Source: Betaproteobacteria bacterium (GTDB lineage Bacteria > Pseudomonadota > Gammaproteobacteria > Burkholderiales > Rhodocyclaceae). From it: a DNA stretch of 35,711 nt. The notes beneath the pieces were generated by a model that worked only from the letters and a program-made list of their open reading frames with translations, searched no databases and was not told the origin of the DNA. Position 1 is the stretch's first letter; each line of letters begins with the position of its first letter. Where the stretch lies: NCBI GenBank assembly GCA_009781085.1, contig WQYV01000017.1, positions 1-35,711 of the forward strand, written 5' to 3'. Below, piece after piece: positions 8,495-13,632 of the stretch. The position numbers and the translations under genes were made by a program.

Positions 8495-9516
8495 ACGACG
8501 ACGCCCCCGCCCAAAACGCCCCGGAACCTTCGCCCACTTCCACAGAAGCCATGCAAAAAAACCTGGAGAGAACCTATCTCTACGCATTGCGCATCAAGGA
8601 AGAGGTCAACCGTGCGCTGATCGGTCAGGTGACTGCGCTGCAGCATACGTTGGTCGCCCTGTTTGCCGGAGGGCATGTGCTGGTAGAAGGGGTTCCAGGT
8701 CTGGGGAAAACCTTGCTTTTCCGTGCACTGGCGCAAACTTTCAATGGCAGTTTTTCGCGTATCCAGTTTACGCCCGACCTGATGCCATCGGACGTTACCG
8801 GCCATGCGCTTTACGACATCAAGACACAGGGATTCAAGATCCGCCGCGGGCCGGTGTTCAACCACCTGCTGCTTGCCGACGAAATCAACCGCGCACCGGC
8901 CAAAACCCAGGCTGCGTTGCTCGAAGCTATGCAGGAGCAGCAAGTCACCATCGAAGGCGGAGCGCATGCTTTGCCGCGCCCGTTCATGGTCATGGCGACA
9001 CAGAACCCCATCGAGCAGGAAGGCACTTACCCGTTGCCGGAGGCACAACTCGACCGCTTCCTGTTCAAAGTGCTCATTGACTATCCGACGCTCGACGAAG
9101 AACGGCGCATGCTCGAAACAGTCACCCGTAACCAGGTTGGCGACTCCCTCAACGTTACCGCCGTGCAAACCATCGTCACACCACAGATCATTGCGTCGAT
9201 CCAGCAGGTCACGGCTCGGGTTACGGTCGATGCGCGTATCATCGAATATGCTACTCGCATTGTACGGGCCACGCGAGATTGGTCAGGTGTATCGATCGGC
9301 GCGGGGCCGCGTGGCTCGATTGCGCTGATCCGCGCCGCCCGGGCTGCCGCCGTGTTGGGCGAACGCGATTTCGTTACCCCGGACGACATCAAAACTGTCG
9401 CGTTGCCCGCGTTGCGCCACCGCATCACCCTGACGCCAGATTTCGAAATGGAAGGCCGCACGGCCGACCAACTGCTCAGTGCTCTACTCGAACACGTCGA
9501 AGTGCCGCGCCAATGA
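8491..9516 (+). CDS. MoxR family AAA+ ATPase
   Basis: A 341-residue cytoplasmic ATPase. Walker A is GVPGLGKT at residues 67-74; Walker B is LLLADEINRAP; the MoxR-characteristic AKTQAALLEAMQEQQVT and MATQNPIEQEGTYPLPEAQLDRF follow, and the lid domain contains TPDDIKTVALPALRHR. MoxR ATPases act as chaperones that mature partner proteins, usually with a von Willebrand A-like DUF58 protein encoded next door, exactly as here. The start overlaps the DUF4350 stop. The N-terminal 20 residues are Pro/Ala-rich and probably disordered. Confidence 0.95.
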   Translation: MNDDAPAQNAPEPSPTSTEAMQKNLERTYLYALRIKEEVNRALIGQVTALQHTLVALFAGGHVLVEGVPGLGKTLLFRALAQTFNGSFSRIQFTPDLMPSDVTGHALYDIKTQGFKIRRGPVFNHLLLADEINRAPAKTQAALLEAMQEQQVTIEGGAHALPRPFMVMATQNPIEQEGTYPLPEAQLDRFLFKVLIDYPTLDEERRMLETVTRNQVGDSLNVTAVQTIVTPQIIASIQQVTARVTVDARIIEYATRIVRATRDWSGVSIGAGPRGSIALIRAARAAAVLGERDFVTPDDIKTVALPALRHRITLTPDFEMEGRTADQLLSALLEHVEVPRQ

Positions 9517-10820
9517 GGCCCACCCCCCGCCTGTTCTGGTTACTTGCCGGATGGCTGGCCTGGGCCGTGCTTGCCTCCTTCTGGAAGCCATTGATCATGC
9601 CCTGGGCAGCTGGCGGTATCGCGCTCCTGCTGTTCGTTGCATTGGACGCCTGGCAGGCGCGGAGCAAAGCACCGCCCCGCATCGCCCGCAAGGCAGCCCA
9701 TTCCATGCCGGTCGGCGTCTGGCGTGAAGTATTGCTCGAAGTCGATAACCCACTGCCGCAAAAGAGCATCATCCATGTTTTCGACCATTACCCGTCGGCC
9801 TGCGAGATGGAGGGTTTGCCATTTACCTTCACCCTTGAGCCGCAAACCCGTGCACGTGCGTCTTACCGCCTGCGCTTCACGATACGTGGTGAGCATTCTT
9901 TCGCCGGCATCGAAGCGTTGATCGATTCTCCATTCGCCCTTTTGCGCCGCCGCGTATTCATCGAAGCGCCGCACCACGCACGCGTCTATCCCAACTTTGC
10001 CGCCGTAGCCAAATACGCCTTGCTCGCCACTGATAACCGCCTGAGCCAGATCGGCGTGCGCCAGCGCCGCCGCCGTGGCGAAGGGTTGTCATTTCACCAG
10101 TTGCGCGAATACAGAGAAGGTGACTCACCGCGTCAAATTGACTGGAAAGCGACCGCCCGTGTCAATAAACTGATTTCTCGCGAATACCAGGACGAACGCG
10201 ACCAACAGATCATGTTCCTGCTCGACTGTGGCAACCGCATGCGTGCCAAGGAAAACGGCTCACTATCACATTTTGATGAAACGCTGAATGCGCTATTGCT
10301 GCTCGCACACGTTGCCTTGCGGCAGGGCGACGCCGTCGGTTGCATGAGTTTCGGCCACGACACCCGCCTGATCCCTGCGCGCAAAGGCCACGCTGCATTG
10401 AACTATCTGATGGAGCGGCTCTTCGACCTAGAACCTGGCAGCAACTCGCCCGATTACCGCAGCGCAGCCACGCACATCGCGCAAACCGTGCACAAACGCT
10501 CGCTTGTGCTGATTTTGACCAACCTGCGCGATGAAGACGACGAAGAACTGCGCGACGCCATTGGGGTACTGCGCCACCGCCATCTGGTATTGGTGACCAG
10601 CTTGCGAGAGACCGCCGTGCAACGCCTGACCGACCTGCCGCGCAATACATTTGAAACGGCGCTTGAAGCTGCCGCCGCACTGCAATATATCGACATCCGC
10701 AACGCGACCATCGAACGCCTGAAACGTAGCGGCGCGCATGTGCTCGACGTTACCCCAACGGCGCTGCCGATCGCGCTCGTCAATCGCTACCTGGATTTCA
10801 AAAGAAGCGGGGCCCTATAA
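9513..10820 (+). CDS. DUF58 domain protein (MoxR partner, vWA-like)
   Basis: The ATG at 9513 overlaps the MoxR stop (ATGA) and gives 435 residues; the track's 9279 start is inside MoxR. Two membrane helices near the N-terminus (LFWLLAGWLAWAVLASF, AAGGIALLLFVALDAW) precede a beta-sandwich region and the DUF58 core: LREYREGDSPRQIDWKATAR and ISREYQDERDQQIMFLLDCG. The expected vWA metal site DxSxS is replaced by DCGNR, so metal binding is doubtful. It is the last gene of the cluster; no further gene begins for 63 bases. Confidence 0.93.
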   Translation: MRPTPRLFWLLAGWLAWAVLASFWKPLIMPWAAGGIALLLFVALDAWQARSKAPPRIARKAAHSMPVGVWREVLLEVDNPLPQKSIIHVFDHYPSACEMEGLPFTFTLEPQTRARASYRLRFTIRGEHSFAGIEALIDSPFALLRRRVFIEAPHHARVYPNFAAVAKYALLATDNRLSQIGVRQRRRRGEGLSFHQLREYREGDSPRQIDWKATARVNKLISREYQDERDQQIMFLLDCGNRMRAKENGSLSHFDETLNALLLLAHVALRQGDAVGCMSFGHDTRLIPARKGHAALNYLMERLFDLEPGSNSPDYRSAATHIAQTVHKRSLVLILTNLRDEDDEELRDAIGVLRHRHLVLVTSLRETAVQRLTDLPRNTFETALEAAAALQYIDIRNATIERLKRSGAHVLDVTPTALPIALVNRYLDFKRSGAL

Positions 10821-10883
10821 ACCAAAACACCGGGGCGGCGCTGCTGCCTTCCCCAACCTTTCCATCTGCACCATAAGTGAAGA

Positions 10884-11249
10884 ATGAATACATCCGACCT
10901 GGAACAGATCGTTATCAGTGCCCTTGAAGATATCAAGGCGCGTGACATTGAAGTCATCGACACTTCCCGCCTCACCTCGCAATTTGAACGCATCATCGTT
11001 GCCAGTGGTGATTCCGGCCGCCAAACGCGAGCGCTTGCGCGCAATGTCCTGGACTGCGCGCACACAGCAGGGGTCAAGGCGCTCGGCATAGAGGGTGAGG
11101 AAAACGGCGAATGGGTACTGGTGGATTTGGGCGAAATCGTGGTTCACGTCATGCAGCCAGCCATCCGTGCCTATTACCGGCTGGAAGAACTCTGGGCAGC
11201 GCCCCTTCCCCACCGCACCGCCATAGCCGAAAACGCGGCAGGGGCATGA
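10884..11249 (+). CDS. rsfS: Ribosomal silencing factor RsfS
   Basis: A 121-residue protein of the Iojap/RsfS family. It binds uL14 on the 50S subunit and blocks 30S joining, silencing translation in starvation and stationary phase. Visible family features: ALEDIKARDIEVID, TSQFERIIVASGDSGRQTRALA and the strongly conserved EGEENGEWVLVDLGEIVVHVMQPAIRAYYRLEELW. In many betaproteobacteria nadD is immediately upstream; here the DUF58 cluster takes that place. It is followed after 3 bases by rlmH. Confidence 0.95.
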   Translation: MNTSDLEQIVISALEDIKARDIEVIDTSRLTSQFERIIVASGDSGRQTRALARNVLDCAHTAGVKALGIEGEENGEWVLVDLGEIVVHVMQPAIRAYYRLEELWAAPLPHRTAIAENAAGA

Positions 11250-11252
11250 ATC

Positions 11253-11723
11253 ATGAGGTTTGTCGTCATCGCCGTCGGCCATCGCATACCCGCCTGGACC
11301 CAGGCCGGTTTCGACGACTTTGCGCGCCGCATGCCGCGTGAGCTGCCGCTTGAACTGATCGAAGTCAAGGCTGAGCCACGCAACTTGGGAAAAGCCCCGC
11401 TCATGATGATGGAAGCCGAAGCGGCCCGTATCGAGGCGGCCTTGCCGCCACACTGCCACAGGGTGGCCCTCGATGAACATGGCATCGATTTCACCAGCAT
11501 GGCGCTTGCGCGCCGCCTGGAAGAATGGCGTGCCGGTGGCGAAGACATTGCTTTCATCATCGGCGGGCCGGATGGCCTTGCCCCGTCGCTCAAGGTAAAC
11601 ACGCACGAATCCATCCGGCTCTCCAGCCTTACCCTGCCCCATGCGCTAGTGCGGCCATTGCTCGCCGAAGCCCTCTACCGGGCATGGAGTATCACATGCC
11701 ACCATCCCTATCATCGTGAGTAA
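11253..11723 (+). CDS. rlmH: 23S rRNA (pseudouridine1915-N3)-methyltransferase RlmH
   Basis: A 156-residue SPOUT methyltransferase that methylates pseudouridine 1915 in helix 69 of 23S rRNA on the assembled 70S ribosome. Family landmarks: [13 protein letters not shown] at the start, [12 protein letters not shown] in the middle, [17 protein letters not shown] (the SAM-binding trefoil loop) and the C-terminal [22 protein letters not shown] with the YHRE end. Length is as expected. It starts 3 bases after the rsfS stop and is almost certainly co-transcribed with it. Confidence 0.97.
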   Translation: MRFVVIAVGHRIPAWTQAGFDDFARRMPRELPLELIEVKAEPRNLGKAPLMMMEAEAARIEAALPPHCHRVALDEHGIDFTSMALARRLEEWRAGGEDIAFIIGGPDGLAPSLKVNTHESIRLSSLTLPHALVRPLLAEALYRAWSITCHHPYHRE

Positions 11724-11737
11724 GAGGTGATATCCAT

Positions 11738-12376
11738 ATGTCCGAGGCTCTCTACCGCGTCTACCTCGCATCCTCCAGCCCTCGCCGCCATGAACTGTTG
11801 CGCCAGATCAGTGTGAATTTTGACGTGCTTACCTTTCGCTCCGTTAGGCGTGGGAGGGATGCCGATGTCGACGAAACGCCGATTCCGGATGAGTCTCCAG
11901 ACCGCTACGTCGAACGTGTGGCATTCAACAAGGCGTATGCCGGCGTGCGGCGTCTATTTTGGCGTAAATTACCGTACCGGCCCGTGCTGGCAGCCGATAC
12001 CGCAATCGATATCGATGGCCACATCATTAGGAAACCCTCCAGCGTCGATGACGCATGCGGCATCCTCCGGCTGCTCTCGGGGCGCACTCACCGCGTCTTG
12101 ACCGCTGTCGCGCTCAGCGACGGCGAGCGCACCCAATCGTGCCTGTCGGTAAGCGATGTGACATTCCGCCCGCTTACCGAAGACGATATCCACCGCTATG
12201 TTGCTACCGGTGACCCGATGGACAAGGCCGGAGCTTACGGCATACAAGGCCGCGCTGCGGCTTTTGTCATGGAAATTCGCGGGAGCTACTCTGGAATCAT
12301 GGGGTTGCCGCTGTTTGAAACAGCCTCCCTGTTGGAAGCTTTCGGTTATCAGTACGAACCCTTCGAAGCGGAGTGA
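11738..12376 (+). CDS. maf: Maf family nucleoside triphosphate pyrophosphatase (YhdE-like)
   Basis: A 212-residue protein that should hydrolyse dTTP/UTP or modified NTPs to monophosphates. Visible motifs: LASSSPRRHELL near the N-terminus, AADTAIDIDGHIIRKP with the catalytic Asp, LSGRTHRVLTAVAL, and DKAGAYGIQGRAAAFV. The ATG is preceded by AAGAGGTGAT at suitable spacing. Position after rlmH matches the usual rsfS-rlmH-maf order; the ribonuclease G gene that often follows is absent, and the magnesium locus starts instead. The substrate class (YhdE versus YceF) is inferred from context only. Confidence 0.93.
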   Translation: MSEALYRVYLASSSPRRHELLRQISVNFDVLTFRSVRRGRDADVDETPIPDESPDRYVERVAFNKAYAGVRRLFWRKLPYRPVLAADTAIDIDGHIIRKPSSVDDACGILRLLSGRTHRVLTAVALSDGERTQSCLSVSDVTFRPLTEDDIHRYVATGDPMDKAGAYGIQGRAAAFVMEIRGSYSGIMGLPLFETASLLEAFGYQYEPFEAE

Positions 12377-12390
12377 CCCAAAAGAGTAAT

Positions 12391-12420
12391 TGCCCCTTCC
12401 GTTTTGCGGGAAGAAGGGTA
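12391..12420 (+). terminator. Possible weak terminator after maf
   Basis: CCCCTTCC and GGAAGAAGGG form an imperfect hairpin 15 bases after the maf stop, followed by only a short A/T stretch. It could end the rsfS-rlmH-maf transcript. Weak call. Confidence 0.35.
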
Positions 12421-12436
12421 AAAGCGCGCCAAGGGG

Positions 12437-12465
12437 TTGACAACCGCATTCAACGTGCGTAAAAC
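12437..12465 (+). promoter_or_regulatory. Candidate sigma-70 promoter for the magnesium locus
   Basis: A perfect -35 TTGACA (12437-12442) is followed after exactly 17 bases by TAAAAC (12460-12465), a four-of-six -10. Transcription would start near 12472, just at the beginning of the M-box-like sequence. One difficulty: AACGCCTC (12463-12470) pairs perfectly with GAGGCGTT (12642-12649). If that pair is the closing helix of the aptamer, the transcript must start earlier than this promoter predicts. Confidence 0.5.
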
Positions 12466-12469
12466 GCCT

Positions 12470-12650
12470 CACGCTAACTGTTTCGGTAAATGAAGCTACT
12501 TACAGAGATACAGGTTGCTGCCGCGGGATCGTGGAAACATGACGAGCAGGTCAACAGCCCCTGTCGAAATCAAGGCATGGAATAACGCAATTTCATCGAC
12601 CTGTAAAGCTGAAGCTTGAACGATGGCGAGGAGATGCCGAGGAGGCGTTC
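12470..12650 (+). ncRNA. M-box-like (ykoK) magnesium riboswitch aptamer
   Basis: The segment reads through the M-box landmarks in order: GGTAAATGAAGCTACT, AGATACAGGTTGCTGCC, GAAACATGACG, AGGTCAACAG, and AAAGCTGAAGCTTGAACGAT. These align base for base with much of the well-known Bacillus mgtE leader core (GAGAUACGCUGCUGCC, GGGUCAACAG, CAGCUGGAUGCUUG). M-box RNAs bind Mg2+ cooperatively and, when compact, favour a downstream terminator. The genes downstream are mgtC and mgtA, as this ligand predicts. The outer helix P1 is not securely placed. The ORF track's minus-strand 12496-12726 ORF is a shadow of this RNA. Confidence 0.8.
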
Positions 12651-12664
12651 TTTGTGAAAACTCC

Positions 12665-12711
12665 CCCCTGTCTGTCGCCGCTTGATACGTTGGCAGGGGA
12701 TTTTTGTTTTT
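12665..12711 (+). terminator. Intrinsic terminator, expression platform of the M-box
   Basis: CCCCTGTC (12665-12672) pairs with GGCAGGGG (12692-12699), with one G-U pair and a 19-base loop, followed by TTTTTGTTTTT. It lies about 15 bases after the aptamer and directly before the leader ORF's ribosome binding site, the normal place for a riboswitch-controlled terminator. Confidence 0.75.
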
Positions 12712-12724
12712 CAGGAGTGATTGC

Positions 12725-12847
12725 ATGGATCCAGACAGTAGTCATAGACACAGATCAAACGATGGCCTTCCTAGGAATGTGTCTGTTTGCAAAGATACTT
12801 GGCAGCCCCGCACTCAGGCATTCCACCTGAAAATCTGCGCCCGCTGA
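12725..12847 (+). CDS. 40-codon MgtL-like leader peptide
   Basis: A short ORF below the track's cutoff, lying between two intrinsic terminators. AGGAG at 12713-12717 stands 7 bases before the ATG, the strongest ribosome binding site in the neighbourhood. The peptide begins MDPDSSHRHR and ends HLKICAR. Enterobacterial MgtL begins with alternating acidic residues and prolines (MEPDP), a sequence known to destabilise translating ribosomes at low Mg2+; M-D-P-D fits that pattern. Codons 5-11 include AGT AGT, AGA, AGA and TCA, unusual beside the G+C-rich housekeeping genes. The stop codon lies inside a small GC-rich hairpin. Expression is inferred, not shown. Confidence 0.62.
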   Translation: MDPDSSHRHRSNDGLPRNVSVCKDTWQPRTQAFHLKICAR

Positions 12848-12886
12848 CCAGCGGGTTTGCAGCCAACTCATCATGCCACCGTTTGA
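12755..12886 (+). promoter_or_regulatory. Candidate antiterminator pairing in the mgtC leader
   Basis: Leader codons 11-14 (bases 12755-12766, TCAAACGATGGC) are complementary to bases 12875-12886 (GCCACCGTTTGA) at 11 of 12 positions, the only mismatch being A-C. The second segment is the 5' arm of the terminator at 12876-12907, so the two structures exclude each other. A ribosome translating through codons 11-14 would block the long-range pairing and let the terminator form; early loss of the ribosome would favour read-through. Predicted by eye; no folding energy was computed. Confidence 0.55.
12840..12855 (+). promoter_or_regulatory. Hairpin containing the leader peptide stop codon
   Basis: CCCGCT and AGCGGG form a perfect 6-base-pair stem with a GACC loop. 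The leader's TGA stop (12845-12847) spans the stem-loop boundary, so a terminating ribosome would melt it. It may pace release or help place the downstream terminator. Confidence 0.5.
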
Positions 12887-12907
12887 GTTTCAAACGGTGG
12901 TTTTTTT
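12876..12907 (+). terminator. Second intrinsic terminator, immediately before mgtC
   Basis: CCACCGTTTG (12876-12885) and CAAACGGTGG (12891-12900) form a perfect 10-base-pair stem with a 5-base loop, followed at once by TTTTTTT. It stands 20 bases before the mgtC start codon and after the leader ORF, so it is an attenuator rather than an end-of-gene terminator. Confidence 0.85.
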
Positions 12908-12927
12908 ATGGAAAGGAGTTGGGGAGC

Positions 12928-13608
12928 ATGACCTTATTCGATTTTGTCGTCCGCATCTGCTGTGCGGTTGCATTCGGCTTCCTGATTGGCTTGGAGCGCC
13001 AGCTTACGGGAAATATCGCGGGTATCCGCACAAATATTCTGGTAAGCATGGGTGCATGCCTGTTTACCTTGTTTTCGCAGTTGATGGGCGCACCCGATAC
13101 CACCCGTATTGCAGCTCAAGTTGTCACTGGCATAGGTTTTTTATGCAGTGGTATTATATTCAAGGAAAGGCTTAACGTCAGGGGTTTGAATACAGCTGCC
13201 ACCATATGGTGTACCGCCGCAATTGGCGTACTGTGCAGTAGCGGGTTGCTTCTTTACGCAACCGCTGCCGTCGTTATCTTGCTTGTGAGCAATATAATTT
13301 TTCGTTTTATTGCCAATAAAATTCAGCCGCTGGAGCACTTTGAGGATGAGGAGAATACTTATGTTTTATCCGTATCGTGCTGCGATGAAAATGAATTTGA
13401 AGTTCGTGCCGCGATTATAAGCAGCCTGGGCAATATCCGGCGCTTACATCTGATTAATCTGCAAAGTGCGGACGATATTGCTGGAAAAGTAGAAATAGCG
13501 GCTACCGTCCAGGTAAGCGGTAGGCGGAAGGATGAATATATCGAAAAATTAACGGCACAAATTGCGTTGGAAAAAGGCATAACCAGGGCAGGATGGAAGT
13601 TACCCTAA
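12928..13608 (+). CDS. mgtC: MgtC/SapB family membrane protein
   Basis: A 226-residue protein. The ATG at 12928 has GGGGAG just upstream; the track's start at 12787 lies inside the leader and would read through the terminator hairpin. The N-terminal 125 residues hold the conserved MgtC membrane domain (GFLIGLERQ, AGIRTNILVSMGACLFTL, VVTGIGFLCSGIIF, GLNTAATIWCTAAIG). A soluble ACT-like domain follows (residues about 140-226). MgtC supports growth in low magnesium and, in pathogens, survival in macrophages partly by inhibiting ATP synthase; it is not itself a proven transporter. It lies 24 bases upstream of mgtA and is noticeably A+T-richer than the genes to its left. Confidence 0.92.
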   Translation: MTLFDFVVRICCAVAFGFLIGLERQLTGNIAGIRTNILVSMGACLFTLFSQLMGAPDTTRIAAQVVTGIGFLCSGIIFKERLNVRGLNTAATIWCTAAIGVLCSSGLLLYATAAVVILLVSNIIFRFIANKIQPLEHFEDEENTYVLSVSCCDENEFEVRAAIISSLGNIRRLHLINLQSADDIAGKVEIAATVQVSGRRKDEYIEKLTAQIALEKGITRAGWKLP

Positions 13609-13632
13609 CGCACGAAATGAAGGAACAGACAA

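Noticed and set aside
12496-12726. 76-codon minus-strand ORF across the mgtC leader
   Set aside because: It lies entirely over the M-box aptamer and terminator, has no recognisable protein sequence and is explained as a shadow of the RNA structure.
12725-12847. Leader peptide as a classic arginine or histidine attenuator
   Set aside because: The His-Arg-His-Arg codons are suggestive, but the downstream genes are magnesium genes and an M-box precedes the ORF, so Mg2+ sensing is the simpler reading. Kept as a possible secondary input.
12787-12927. The 47-codon N-terminal extension of MgtC in the ORF track
   Set aside because: It would read through the terminator hairpin and its T-run, overlaps the leader ORF, and the conserved MgtC domain begins right at the ATG at 12928 with a good ribosome binding site.
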